Source: Gammaproteobacteria bacterium
Lineage (GTDB): Bacteria > Pseudomonadota > Gammaproteobacteria > Steroidobacterales > Steroidobacteraceae
Reading direction: 5' to 3'
DNA: 44,496 bases
Assembly: GCA_028293745.1 (NCBI GenBank)
Contig: JAQGOF010000084.1
Coordinates: 1-44,496, forward strand
The notes under the pieces are model-generated. The model worked only from the letters and a program-made list of their open reading frames with translations. It was not told the origin of the DNA and ran no database searches. Position 1 is the first letter of the stretch. Each line of letters starts with the position of its first letter. Position numbers and translations under genes: made by a program. Shown here one piece after another: positions 34,887-43,237 of this stretch.

Positions 34887-35297
34887 TCACATCACCGGGA
34901 ACTTGGAAACCGAGGGTCCCTGATCGGGTCCTTCGGGCGCCTTGTCGGGCACGTTGTTCTTGTCGAACTTGTCCACCTTGTCTTCCTTGAAATACACGAT
35001 CAGGTGACGCTCTTCGGGTTTGCGAAGGCGGCCCTTCTTGAAGTAGTACAGATAATCCCAACGCTCCTTGTCGAAGGCATCGGGAACCATCGGTGTGCCG
35101 AGAAGGTAGCGAACCTGGCTGCGAGTCATTCCCGGTTGCAGCTGGTTCACGGTACGCGCTTCCAGAAAGTTTCCCTGCTGGATATTCATGCGGTAAACGC
35201 AGCCTGACGTCGCTGCAAAGGTTGCAGCGAGCGACATCACAAGCACCAGGGTCCTGGCGCCGTAAATCGGGCTCGGGCCCTTAATTAGTGGTTTCAT
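34887..35297 (-). CDS. bamE: Outer-membrane assembly lipoprotein BamE
   Basis: 136 residues from ATG at 35297; the frame is open further upstream, but that sequence overlaps the divergent fur gene. The lipoprotein signal ends in AATSGC. The SmpA/OmlA domain shows RMNIQQGNFLEARTVNQLQP, GMTRSQVRYLLGTPMVPDAF and WDYLYYFKKG. BamE stabilises the BAM complex and binds phosphatidylglycerol. A TATGAT -10-like box lies at 35333-35328. The divergent bamE/fur arrangement is typical of pseudomonads and xanthomonads. Confidence 0.95.
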   Translation of the reverse strand: MKPLIKGPSPIYGARTLVLVMSLAATFAATSGCVYRMNIQQGNFLEARTVNQLQPGMTRSQVRYLLGTPMVPDAFDKERWDYLYYFKKGRLRKPEERHLIVYFKEDKVDKFDKNNVPDKAPEGPDQGPSVSKFPVM

Positions 35298-35397
35298 GCG
35301 GGTCCAAATGGGCAATAATGCGCGCGAATCATACCTTATCGCGAATCGTCCGCAGCTCGCGCCTTGCCAGCGGACGTTGATTCGACGGAGAGCAGCA

Positions 35398-35832
35398 GTG
35401 GAAGGCAAAGACCTCCGCAAAGCCGGCCTGAAGGTAACGCTGCCACGCCTCAAGATTCTGGAAATCCTCGAGAGCAGCACGACGCGACACCTTTCGGCCG
35501 AAGACATCTACCGCACGCTCCTCGAAGGTAACGAGGATATCGGGCTGGCAACCGTCTACCGCGTGCTCACGCAGTTTGAGGCAGCCGGGCTCGTCACGCG
35601 CCATCACTTCGAGGATGGTATGGCGGTCTTCGAGATCAACCACGGCACCCACCACGATCACATCGTGTGTCTGGACTGCGGCAGGGTGGAAGAGTTCATG
35701 GATTCCGGCATCGAAGAGCGTCAGACCTCTGTGGCACAGCGCCTCGGGTTCACGATCCGCGATCACTCGCTGATCATGTACGGGCATTGCCGGCGTACGA
35801 ATTGCGCGTACCGGAAAAAGAAAGCTAGCTGA
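35398..35832 (+). CDS. fur: Ferric uptake regulator Fur
   Basis: 144 residues from GTG at 35398 with GGAG 7 nt upstream; the encoded VEGKDLRKAGLKVTLPRLKI aligns with Fur N-termini. Winged helix RHLSAEDIYRTLLEGNEDIG and metal-binding residues in HHDHIVCLDCGRVEEF and the C-terminal HCRRTNC. Fur represses iron-uptake genes when loaded with Fe(II). The divergent partner is bamE, with 100 bp between starts. It may also affect the suf operon at the left end of the window, though no Fur box was identified there. Confidence 0.95.
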   Translation: MEGKDLRKAGLKVTLPRLKILEILESSTTRHLSAEDIYRTLLEGNEDIGLATVYRVLTQFEAAGLVTRHHFEDGMAVFEINHGTHHDHIVCLDCGRVEEFMDSGIEERQTSVAQRLGFTIRDHSLIMYGHCRRTNCAYRKKKAS

Positions 35833-35896
35833 TTGCCGTGAGGCCCCCACGGGGTCAGCGGGCCAACTGCCAATAGCACCGACCCGCGGACCGGCC

Positions 35897-38122
35897 CTAG
35901 CGTCGCTTCGCACCCGGCCGGGCGGCGGCCTTCGCGGCAAGGTCAATGACATTGTCGCCCGCTGATGCCTTGGTTGCCGGTCCTGCAGACTTGGTCGGTT
36001 GGGGAGCGGCCTTGGGCGCCTCAGGCACTGCCTTCATCGGCGGGTCAGTAGCCTTACCCGGCTGCGCACCGTCTCCGGCTGCCTGGGGCGTGCCTTTGGC
36101 CGTTTGGGCAGCAGCGCCTGTCTGGGCAGCAGCGGTCGTCGGGCCAGTAGCGGCCGTCGGGCCAGCGGCGGTCGTCTGGCCAGCGGCGGTGGTCGGGCCA
36201 GCACCCTTGCCAGGCTGCGGAGTGCCTCCAATTGCCTGGGGAACGGCTTTGACCGGTTGAGCCGCGACCTTACCCGGCTTCGCCGCCGCGGCCTTGGACA
36301 GCTCTGCGGCGGTCGCCCGCGGGTCAACCCCCAAATCCTTGGCCTCGACAGGCGCCTCCTTCCCGGATCGCGCCGCAATTTTCGCCTGGGCCAACAAGTC
36401 CTTCGCGGTCAGGGCGGGCATCTTGTCGGTTGGTGACGGGTCGGGCGGCAGGTCCACGTGCGTCCGCAGCATCTCCCGCGCGTGCTCACGCGCCTTGCCC
36501 GTTACTTCGATGCCACCCAGCATGCGCGCGATCTCTCCAACCCGATCCTGCGGCGCGAGTTCAGTCAGGGCGGTGCGCGTCGTGCGGCCGTCGGTCGACT
36601 TCGCGACTCGCAGGTGATGGTGCCCTTGCGACGCAACCTGCGGCAGGTGAGTTACACATAACACCTGTCCGCTCTCGCCAAGCGCGCGCAGTTCGCGGCC
36701 CACGATCTCCGCGACAGCACCACCGATTCCGGAATCCACTTCGTCGAAGATCATGCAGCGCGTCTCGCGTGCGGCACAGGAGACCTGTACAGCCAGGGAC
36801 AACCTTGAAAGCTCGCCGCCCGAGGCCACTTTCGCCAGTGCGCGCAGAGGTTGTCCCGGGTTCGCCGTCACGCGAAATTCGATCTGGTCGACGCCGTGCT
36901 GCGCGGGATCCGCCGTCCCGTCCTGACTCACTTCGACCTGGAAGCGCCCGCCTGACATGCCGAGCGTCTGCATTCGCGTTGTGATGTCTTTCGCCAATGC
37001 ACGGCCAGCCGTAGTCCGCTTGGCTGACAACTGCGCAGCAAGGGTTCGAAACTCTTCCAGTGCGGCCGCGAGATCCTTGCGCAGCACCGCCAGATCCATA
37101 TCGGCCCGCTCCACCGTCTCGAGCTCCGAGACCAGCTCGGCAGTCCGTGCCGCGAGCTCGAGGGGCGTAACGCGGTTCTTACGCGCCAGCTCCTCAATGG
37201 CCGCCAGGCGCCTCTCAACCTCGTCCTGGCGCGTGGTATCCAGCTCGAGTCCATCCCGATAGTGGCTGAGCTCCCGTGCCGCCTCGCGAATCTGGATGGC
37301 CGCTTCCTCCACGAAAGGCAACATGGCCCCCAGTTTCGGATCGACGGCCTCGAGCCCGCGAAGGGCCTGCAATGCCCGGCTCACTCCGGCGTGCGCACTG
37401 CCTTGCTCGCCTTCATACAGTAACTGCAGCGCAGTCTGCGTGGCTTCGGCGAGCTTGCCGCGATTCGCCAGCCGCGCATGCTCATCGACGAGGCTCTCGA
37501 ATTCGCCGGCTTTGAGCTGCAGGGCTTTCAGCTCCGACACCTGGTAGCGCAGCAGCTCGAGCCGCGCATCGCGGTCGCGCGCCTTGCCTTCCAGCTCCAG
37601 GGTGCGATTCAACAGCTCGAGCCACACGCGATGTGCGATTCCGACTTGCCCGGCCGCAGGCTCGAGCCGGCCGTAGCCATCGAGCAGCTCGCGCTGCGCC
37701 GCACTGCGCGTCAGCGACTGAAACTCATGTTGGCCATGTATGTCGATGAGAATGTTGCCCGCCTCGCGCAGCGACGTCAACGCAACCGCCTGGCCATTCA
37801 GGTACGCGCGCGAGCGGCCATCGCTCGAGACGACGCGGCGGATCGACAGCTCCTCGCCGCCGCTGATCGACTGCTCCTCCAGCCAGCGCTTCAACTCCCG
37901 TGGCGTCCTGGTCAGATCGAAAGTGCCGGTAATCTCAGCGCGCTCGGCTCCGTGTCGGACCACTTCGGCCCCCGCCCGCCCGCCCGCAAGGAGCTGCAGG
38001 GCGTCCACCAGAATCGATTTGCCCGCGCCGGTTTCCCCGGTGAGCACCGTCAATCCGGGATGCAACTCCAGCTCAATGGCGTCGATGATCGCGAAATCGC
38101 GGATCTGCAAGTAGGTCAGCAT
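35897..38122 (-). CDS. recN: DNA repair ATPase RecN with long low-complexity C-terminal tail
   Basis: 741 residues; the family is usually about 550-560. SMC-like ATPase: Walker A LTGETGAGKSILVDAL, signature SGGELSRLSLAVQVSC, Walker B MIFDEVDSGIGG, and a central coiled coil. The canonical protein ends near residue 560 (KAREHAREMLRTHVDLPPDP). The remaining about 180 residues are Ala/Pro/Thr/Gly/Lys-rich with six-residue repeats (TTAAGQ, TTAAGP, TAATGP, TTAAAQ) and a basic end (AAKAAARPGAKRR). RecN acts at double-strand breaks and is normally SOS-induced; no LexA box was seen upstream. nadK lies 9 bp upstream. Confidence 0.93.
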   Translation of the reverse strand: MLTYLQIRDFAIIDAIELELHPGLTVLTGETGAGKSILVDALQLLAGGRAGAEVVRHGAERAEITGTFDLTRTPRELKRWLEEQSISGGEELSIRRVVSSDGRSRAYLNGQAVALTSLREAGNILIDIHGQHEFQSLTRSAAQRELLDGYGRLEPAAGQVGIAHRVWLELLNRTLELEGKARDRDARLELLRYQVSELKALQLKAGEFESLVDEHARLANRGKLAEATQTALQLLYEGEQGSAHAGVSRALQALRGLEAVDPKLGAMLPFVEEAAIQIREAARELSHYRDGLELDTTRQDEVERRLAAIEELARKNRVTPLELAARTAELVSELETVERADMDLAVLRKDLAAALEEFRTLAAQLSAKRTTAGRALAKDITTRMQTLGMSGGRFQVEVSQDGTADPAQHGVDQIEFRVTANPGQPLRALAKVASGGELSRLSLAVQVSCAARETRCMIFDEVDSGIGGAVAEIVGRELRALGESGQVLCVTHLPQVASQGHHHLRVAKSTDGRTTRTALTELAPQDRVGEIARMLGGIEVTGKAREHAREMLRTHVDLPPDPSPTDKMPALTAKDLLAQAKIAARSGKEAPVEAKDLGVDPRATAAELSKAAAAKPGKVAAQPVKAVPQAIGGTPQPGKGAGPTTAAGQTTAAGPTAATGPTTAAAQTGAAAQTAKGTPQAAGDGAQPGKATDPPMKAVPEAPKAAPQPTKSAGPATKASAGDNVIDLAAKAAARPGAKRR
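36123..36203. repeat. 18-bp tandem repeat in recN
   Basis: Four complete 18-bp units (36123-36140, 36141-36158, 36159-36176, 36177-36194) of form GGGCCAGYRGCGGYCGTC plus half a unit, differing at a few positions. Each encodes six residues of the RecN tail. Copy number may vary between strains. Confidence 0.85.
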
Positions 38123-38131
38123 GGTAGCTTT

Positions 38132-39019
38132 CTAACGCTCGAAATTGCCGCGGCCCCAATGAAGTTTGGAGCGCAGCAGCCGGTAGTAGTCATGACCTGC
38201 GGGATGCAGGAGTGTGATTGTCTCAGCAGCGGCCTTGATGCACAGCCGGTCGCCCGGCTCCAGCTCCCCGAGGACCGTTCCGTCGCAGGTGACCTGCGCC
38301 CGGGTATCCGGTCGTTCGAGCAACTTCACTTCAATCTCGGATCGCGCCGATACGACAATAGGCCTGTCTGACAAGGTGTGGGGGCAGATCGGAGCCACTA
38401 CGAGCACATCCAGGTGCGGCTCGACGATGGGACCTCCGCACGAGAGGGCATACGCGGTCGAGCCAGTTGGGCTCGCCACGACGATGCCATCGCCCGCGTG
38501 CGTATTGACGTAAGTTCCATCGAGATGTGTTTCAAAGTCGAGCATCCGGCCGGTCACCAGCTTCTGCATGACAACATCGTTCAGCGCCAACGCCTCGGCA
38601 ACCGCGCCGTTGGCATAATTCAGACATGCCGCAAGCAACGGCCGCTCGTCCGCCTGCAGCCTTCCCTCCAACGCCGCGTCTATGCAGGGAAACATGTTCT
38701 GCGGCATGACGTCGGTCAGAAAACCGAGCCGGCCGCGATTGACGCCCAGAAGCGGCACCCCGTGGCGCGCCACGAGCCCGGCGGCGTACAGCAGCGTGCC
38801 GTCACCACCAATGGCGATGACCAGGTCCGCATTCGGTCCAATGTCCTTTTCGGGCATCCGCACGATGCCGGCGGTATCCCCCGAATAGGGCGTCTCGTCG
38901 CTGACAATGACCTTCACCTCCCGGGACAGCAGGTGGGGGATCAGCGCATTGACAGATTCCGCCACACGCGGGTCGGAGAATCTGCCGACCAGCGCGCACA
39001 GTCGCACGGGAAAGGCCAT
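38132..39019 (-). CDS. nadK: NAD kinase
   Basis: 295 residues from ATG at 39019 (MAFPVRLCALVGRFSDPRVA); an upstream in-frame ATG at 39148 would add 43 Ala/Arg-rich residues not typical of the family. The GGDGTLL motif, NRGRLGFLTD, and GSTAYALSCGGPIVEP are diagnostic. It phosphorylates NAD to NADP. It keeps the conserved recN-nadK-grpE neighbourhood and is divergent from hrcA. Confidence 0.95.
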   Translation of the reverse strand: MAFPVRLCALVGRFSDPRVAESVNALIPHLLSREVKVIVSDETPYSGDTAGIVRMPEKDIGPNADLVIAIGGDGTLLYAAGLVARHGVPLLGVNRGRLGFLTDVMPQNMFPCIDAALEGRLQADERPLLAACLNYANGAVAEALALNDVVMQKLVTGRMLDFETHLDGTYVNTHAGDGIVVASPTGSTAYALSCGGPIVEPHLDVLVVAPICPHTLSDRPIVVSARSEIEVKLLERPDTRAQVTCDGTVLGELEPGDRLCIKAAAETITLLHPAGHDYYRLLRSKLHWGRGNFER

Positions 39020-39179
39020 CGGGTGCCTCGGTTCGCGCCTCGCGACCATGCGAGGCGGCGCCTTTGTAGCACGACCCTGTGGCAGGGCCAATGCGGCCAA
39101 TGTGGCAGCTTTCGCCCGGTTCGCACCCCGGTCCACACGCTCGTTCATATTCTGCCACCGGCCGCCGGATGACGATTGC

Positions 39180-39208
39180 TTGACGGTGGAGGCCGCCGTC
39201 GCTAGCGT
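39180..39208 (+). promoter_or_regulatory. Candidate hrcA promoter with internal palindrome
   Basis: TTGACG (39180-39185), 17 bp and TAGCGT (39203-39208). Between them lies GACGGTGG-AGG-CCGCCGTC (39182-39200), an 8-bp quasi-palindrome that could be an operator. The predicted start point falls within a few bases of the hrcA ATG. Confidence 0.4.
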
Positions 39209-39218
39209 GGCTGCTGCA

Positions 39219-40283
39219 ATGGCGCACGAAGGTCGAGAAAACGAGGGGCTGAGCGAGCGCGCTCAAACGCTCCTGCGGGTCCTAATAGAAAGCTACATCC
39301 GCGACGGGCAGCCCGTGGGCTCCCGCGTGCTGTCGCGCGATTCGGGGCTGGAGCTGAGCTCGGCTACCATTCGCAACGTGATGGCGGATCTGGAGGAGTT
39401 CGGCTTCGTCTCCTCGCCACATACCTCCGCGGGCCGCATTCCCACCGACAAGGGCTACCGGTTTTTTGTCAACACGCTGCTGCGCATGCAGCCACTGGAC
39501 GAAAGCGCAGTCGCGGAGATCCGGCGCCAGGTGGATAACCGGCGTGAAAATTCCAAGGACCTCGTCTCCTCGGTCTCGCAGTTGCTTTCGACGGTGACGA
39601 AGCTCGCGGGCGTGGTCACCGTGCCGCGTACTCAGCAGGCGTCCATCACACACGTCGAGTTCGTCGTGCTCTCCGAAAACCGGGTACTCGCGGTGCTGGT
39701 GTTCGATGACCGCGAGGTCCAGAACCGCATCATCCAGCTCGAGCGCTATTACTCGCCGGACGAGCTGCGGCGCGCCTCGAACTATCTGAACGAACAGTTC
39801 CGCGGCCGCACACTGACGCAGGTCCGCGAGGAGATCCTGCGCCAGCTGGCCGAAACCCACGCGGACATGAACCAGATCATGCTGGATGCGATTTCCGTCG
39901 CCCAGCATGTGTTCGAGGCGGGTGAGGGCGAAGATCGCCTCGAGTACGTGATCAAGGGCGAAACGAACCTGATGGGGATGGCCGAGCTCACGAATGTCGA
40001 GAAGCTGCGGCGCCTGTTCGAGGCGTTCAACGAAAAAAGGGATTTTTTGCACCTGCTCGATAACAGCCTGAAGGCCCAGGGCGTGCAGATTTTCATCGGC
40101 CATGAATCGGGGTTCCAGATCCTCGATGATTGCAGCGTGATAACGGCCCCATACGCGGCCGGCGACGCTGTGGTTGGAGTAGTCGGTGTGATCGGACCGA
40201 CGCGGATGGCCTACGAGCGGGTGATCCCGATAGTGGACATGACCGCAAAGTTGCTCGGCGCCGCCTTGAACTCGCGGCGCTGA
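39219..40283 (+). CDS. hrcA: Heat-inducible transcription repressor HrcA
   Basis: 354 residues from ATG at 39219 (MAHEGRENEGLSERAQTLLR); GTG four codons earlier is possible and neither has a convincing Shine-Dalgarno. Winged-helix region SYIRDGQPVGSRVLSRDSGL and SSATIRNVMADLEEFGFVSS, dimerisation/GAF-like core, and the C-terminal CSVITAPYAAGDAVVGVVGV and GPTRMAYERVIPIVDM. HrcA normally represses groE/dnaK operons by binding the CIRCE element and needs GroEL to fold. I found no CIRCE in the intergenic regions here, so its target may be elsewhere or the operator has diverged. Confidence 0.95.
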   Translation: MAHEGRENEGLSERAQTLLRVLIESYIRDGQPVGSRVLSRDSGLELSSATIRNVMADLEEFGFVSSPHTSAGRIPTDKGYRFFVNTLLRMQPLDESAVAEIRRQVDNRRENSKDLVSSVSQLLSTVTKLAGVVTVPRTQQASITHVEFVVLSENRVLAVLVFDDREVQNRIIQLERYYSPDELRRASNYLNEQFRGRTLTQVREEILRQLAETHADMNQIMLDAISVAQHVFEAGEGEDRLEYVIKGETNLMGMAELTNVEKLRRLFEAFNEKRDFLHLLDNSLKAQGVQIFIGHESGFQILDDCSVITAPYAAGDAVVGVVGVIGPTRMAYERVIPIVDMTAKLLGAALNSRR

Positions 40284-40303
40284 ACCGCAAGTTACCGGGG
40301 TCC

Positions 40304-40369
40304 CCGGAAAATTAAGCATCTTACCGGACGGCGGAAAACTCGCCGATCGCGCGAAGCTTAATTTTCTGG
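40304..40369. repeat. Long inverted repeat between hrcA and grpE
   Basis: CCGGAAAATTAAGC (40304-40317) and GCTTAATTTTCTGG (40356-40369) are complementary at 13 of 14 positions, including an 11-bp perfect block. The 38-bp spacer contains a smaller GGCG/CGCC stem. A/T-rich arms stand out in a GC-rich region. It lies 100 bp before the grpE start, so it could fold in the 5' leader or end hrcA transcription. Confidence 0.65.
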
Positions 40370-40468
40370 GGTGGTCGTACCAACGTTTACCCGGGCGGCC
40401 TGTTTTCAGGCATCCTTCGCGCCGCAGTTTTCGGCGCAGAGAGCTCATTGATTTGGAGGAGGTTTTGG

Positions 40469-41023
40469 ATGAATACCGACGAGGCCGGACAGGAGCGGCA
40501 AGGCGCGGGCGAGCCCACGACCGTGCTCCCCGAGACAGCTGCCCAGCTCGTCGAGCTCGAGCGGCTTCAGCAGGCTCTGACCGAAGCTGAGGAGCGGGCT
40601 CGCAGTCACTGGGAGCAGTATCTGCGCGCCGTTGCCGATCTGGATAACGTGCGCAAGCGCGCGCAGCGCGACATCGAGGCGGCCAACCGGTATGGCCTCG
40701 AGAAGTTCGCCGCGGAGCTGCTGCCGGTTCAGGACAGTCTCCAGCTTGCGGTGCAGAACGCCGGCAAGGCGGACACACGCGGCCTCGCCGAGGGGCAGGA
40801 AGCCACTTTGAAGTTGCTCGCCAAGGCCCTCGAAAAGATCGGCGTCGTGCCCATCAATCCGCAGGGTGAGCCCTTCGATCCGGCACGCCACGAGGCCATG
40901 CTGGCCCAGGAGTCGGCCACCGCGGAGCCCAATTCCGTGCTGCAGGTGGTGCAGCCGGGATACGAGCTCAATGGACGGTTGCTGCGGCCCGCCCGGGTGA
41001 TCGTCTCCAAGGCGGGCGGCTGA
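40469..41023 (+). CDS. grpE: Nucleotide exchange factor GrpE
   Basis: 184 residues from ATG at 40469, preceded by a strong GGAGGAGG. N-terminal acidic coiled coil (VELERLQQALTEAEERARSH, YLRAVADLDNVRKRAQRDIE) and the C-terminal beta-wing (PFDPARHEAMLAQESATAEP, VLQVVQPGYELNGRLLRPAR). It releases ADP from DnaK. It lies upstream of dnaK with a 134-bp gap that holds a candidate heat-shock promoter. Confidence 0.95.
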   Translation: MNTDEAGQERQGAGEPTTVLPETAAQLVELERLQQALTEAEERARSHWEQYLRAVADLDNVRKRAQRDIEAANRYGLEKFAAELLPVQDSLQLAVQNAGKADTRGLAEGQEATLKLLAKALEKIGVVPINPQGEPFDPARHEAMLAQESATAEPNSVLQVVQPGYELNGRLLRPARVIVSKAGG

Positions 41024-41083
41024 GCGGCCGGAAACGAAGGGGCGGCGTCAGGGCCAGCTCGCGTTTTTTTGCGATTGCCTCTA

Positions 41084-41112
41084 CTTGAATAGGTAGGGGC
41101 ACGCACCCAACA
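41084..41112 (+). promoter_or_regulatory. Candidate sigma32 promoter of dnaK
   Basis: CTTGAA (41084-41089) matches the heat-shock -35; after 15 bp, ACCCAACA (41105-41112) is a partial match to the CCCCATNT -10. It lies 45 bp upstream of the dnaK ATG. A T7 run at 41064-41070 precedes it and may end part of the grpE transcript. Confidence 0.4.
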
Positions 41113-41157
41113 AGTGCACCTAGTCGAACACAAAATGCTTTCTTGCGGAGTAAACCA

Positions 41158-43122
41158 ATGGCTAAGGTAATCGGCATCGACCTCGGGACCACGAATTCCT
41201 GCGTGGCCATCATGGAGGGCGGAAAGCCTCGCGTGATCGAGAACAGCGAGGGCGACCGTACCACTCCTTCTGTCATCGCATTCACCAAGGACGGCGAAGT
41301 ACTCGTCGGCCAGCCAGCGAAGCGCCAGGCTGTGACCAATCCGCAGAACACGCTGTTCGCGATCAAGCGTCTCATCGGCCGCAAGTTCGACGATGAGATC
41401 GTGCAGCGGGACATCAAGATGGTCCCCTACAAGATCGTCCGCGCCGACAACGGCGATGCGTGGGTCGAGGTCCAGGGCAAGAAGATGGCCCCCCAGGAGA
41501 TCTCGGCTCGCGTGCTCATGAAGATGAAGAAGACAGCCGAGGATTATCTCGGTGAGCCGGTCACCGAGGCCGTGATCACCGTGCCGGCGTACTTCAACGA
41601 TTCGCAGCGCCAGGCGACCAAGGATGCCGGCCGTATCGCGGGCCTGGACGTCAAGCGCATCATCAACGAGCCCACTGCCGCATCGCTCGCCTACGGCGAG
41701 GACAAGCAGGGCAAGGACCGCAAGATCGCGGTGTACGACTTGGGCGGCGGTACGTTCGACATCTCCATCATCGAGATTGCAGAAGTCGACGGCGAGCGCC
41801 AGTTCGAAGTGCTCTCGACGAACGGTGACACGTTCCTCGGCGGTGAAGACTTCGACCTGCGCATCATCAATTTCCTGGCCGAAGAGTTTCTCAAGGAGTC
41901 GGGCGTTGACGTGCGCAAGGACCCGCTCGCCATGCAGCGCCTGAAAGAGGCTGCGGAAAAGGGGAAAATCGAGCTGTCTTCGACCCAGCAGACCGACATC
42001 AACCTGCCGTACATCACGGCCGATGCCTCGGGCCCCAAGCATCTCAACATCAAGCTGACACGCGCGAAGCTCGAGTCAATCGTCGAAGACCTCGTGCAGA
42101 AGACCATTGGTCCGTGCCGTACTGCGATGAAGGATGCGGGCACGTCCGCGAGCGATATCGCCGAGGTCATCCTGGTAGGCGGCCAGACCCGCATGCCTCT
42201 CGTGCAGAAGTACGTAAAGGACTTCTTCGGCAAGGACCCGCGTAAGGATGTGAACCCGGACGAGGCTGTCGCCGTAGGTGCGGCCATTCAGGGTGGTGTG
42301 CTCGCGGGTGAAGTGAAGGACGTGCTGTTGCTCGACGTCACCCCGCTGTCTCTCGGTATCGAGACGCTCGGCGGCGTCATGACGAAGCTCATCGAGAAGA
42401 ACACGACGATTCCTACCAAGGCATCGCAGACCTTCTCGACGGCCGACGACAATCAAACTGCGGTGACCATCCATGTCCTGCAGGGCGAGCGTGATCGGGC
42501 GCAGGACAACAAGTCACTCGGCAAGTTCGATCTGACGGAGATTCCGCCGGCACCGCGCGGTCTGCCCCAGGTCGAGGTCTCCTTCGATATCGACGCGAAC
42601 GGTATTCTGAACGTGTCGGCGAAGGACAAGGCGACCGGCAAGGAGCAGAAGATCATCATCAAGGCCTCCAGCGGCCTCACCGAAGATGAGATCAAGCGGA
42701 TGGTCCGCGATGCCGAGGCTCATGCGGAGGAAGACAAGAGATTCCGCGAGCTCGTGGACGTCCGTAACAAGGCGGACGGCATGACGCATGCGGTCGAGAA
42801 GACCCTGAAGGATCTGGGTGACAAGGTTGATCCGGCCGAGCGTGCACGGGTTGAGGCGGCTATCTCGGATCTGCGCGCGGCGCTGAAGAGCGACGATAAG
42901 GGCGCGATCGAGAAGAAGACTGACGCACTTGCACAGGCCTCGGCGGCCATTGCGCAGCGCGCCTACGCCGCCGAGCAGGGCTCGGGCGCGGCTGGTGGCG
43001 CCGGTGGTCCAGGTGCTGGGGCCGGTGCGGCCGGTGCGGGAGCACAGGGTAGCGCGGGTCGCGACGACGTTGTCGATGCAGAGTTTGAAGAAGTTAAGGA
43101 CAAAGATCGCAAAGCTTCGTAA
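41158..43122 (+). CDS. dnaK: Chaperone DnaK (Hsp70)
   Basis: 654 residues from ATG at 41158 ([20 protein letters not shown]). Actin-like ATPase with phosphate loops [23 protein letters not shown] and [14 protein letters not shown]; substrate-binding domain from [20 protein letters not shown]; helical lid; Gly/Ala-rich linker and the GrpE/TPR-like acidic end [19 protein letters not shown]. It is the central ATP-dependent chaperone, working with DnaJ and GrpE encoded on each side. Confidence 0.98.
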   Translation: MAKVIGIDLGTTNSCVAIMEGGKPRVIENSEGDRTTPSVIAFTKDGEVLVGQPAKRQAVTNPQNTLFAIKRLIGRKFDDEIVQRDIKMVPYKIVRADNGDAWVEVQGKKMAPQEISARVLMKMKKTAEDYLGEPVTEAVITVPAYFNDSQRQATKDAGRIAGLDVKRIINEPTAASLAYGEDKQGKDRKIAVYDLGGGTFDISIIEIAEVDGERQFEVLSTNGDTFLGGEDFDLRIINFLAEEFLKESGVDVRKDPLAMQRLKEAAEKGKIELSSTQQTDINLPYITADASGPKHLNIKLTRAKLESIVEDLVQKTIGPCRTAMKDAGTSASDIAEVILVGGQTRMPLVQKYVKDFFGKDPRKDVNPDEAVAVGAAIQGGVLAGEVKDVLLLDVTPLSLGIETLGGVMTKLIEKNTTIPTKASQTFSTADDNQTAVTIHVLQGERDRAQDNKSLGKFDLTEIPPAPRGLPQVEVSFDIDANGILNVSAKDKATGKEQKIIIKASSGLTEDEIKRMVRDAEAHAEEDKRFRELVDVRNKADGMTHAVEKTLKDLGDKVDPAERARVEAAISDLRAALKSDDKGAIEKKTDALAQASAAIAQRAYAAEQGSGAAGGAGGPGAGAGAAGAGAQGSAGRDDVVDAEFEEVKDKDRKAS

Positions 43123-43145
43123 AGTCGCTTTACTTTCGATGACGA

Positions 43146-43178
43146 CCAACGGGTTCACTGCAAAGTGAACCCCGTTGG
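43146..43178 (+). other. Hairpin 1 between dnaK and dnaJ
   Basis: CCAACGGGTTCACT pairs with AGTGAACCCCGTTGG through 14 bp with one bulged C, closed by a GCAA tetraloop. It begins 24 nt after the dnaK stop. There is no T-run, so it may be a processing or stability element that sets the dnaK:dnaJ ratio. Confidence 0.6.
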
Positions 43179-43179
43179 G

Positions 43180-43202
43180 TACCGGCGTACGCAGCGCCGG
43201 TA
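43180..43202 (+). other. Hairpin 2 between dnaK and dnaJ
   Basis: TACCGGCG and CGCCGGTA form a perfect 8-bp stem with a 7-nt loop, one base after hairpin 1 and 35 nt before the dnaJ start. Confidence 0.55.
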
Positions 43203-43237
43203 GGATATCGAGTCTCCAGGGTCTGGCTTATCAGAGC

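Noticed and set aside
38907..39218. N-terminal extension of hrcA to 38907
   Set aside because: It runs through the divergent nadK coding region and is unlike HrcA N-termini.
39282..40778. 498-codon open frame antisense to hrcA and grpE
   Set aside because: It is a shadow of conserved genes on the other strand and crosses both of them.
39149..41157. CIRCE element for HrcA
   Set aside because: No GCACTC-N-GAGTGC-like inverted repeat was found upstream of hrcA, grpE or dnaK.
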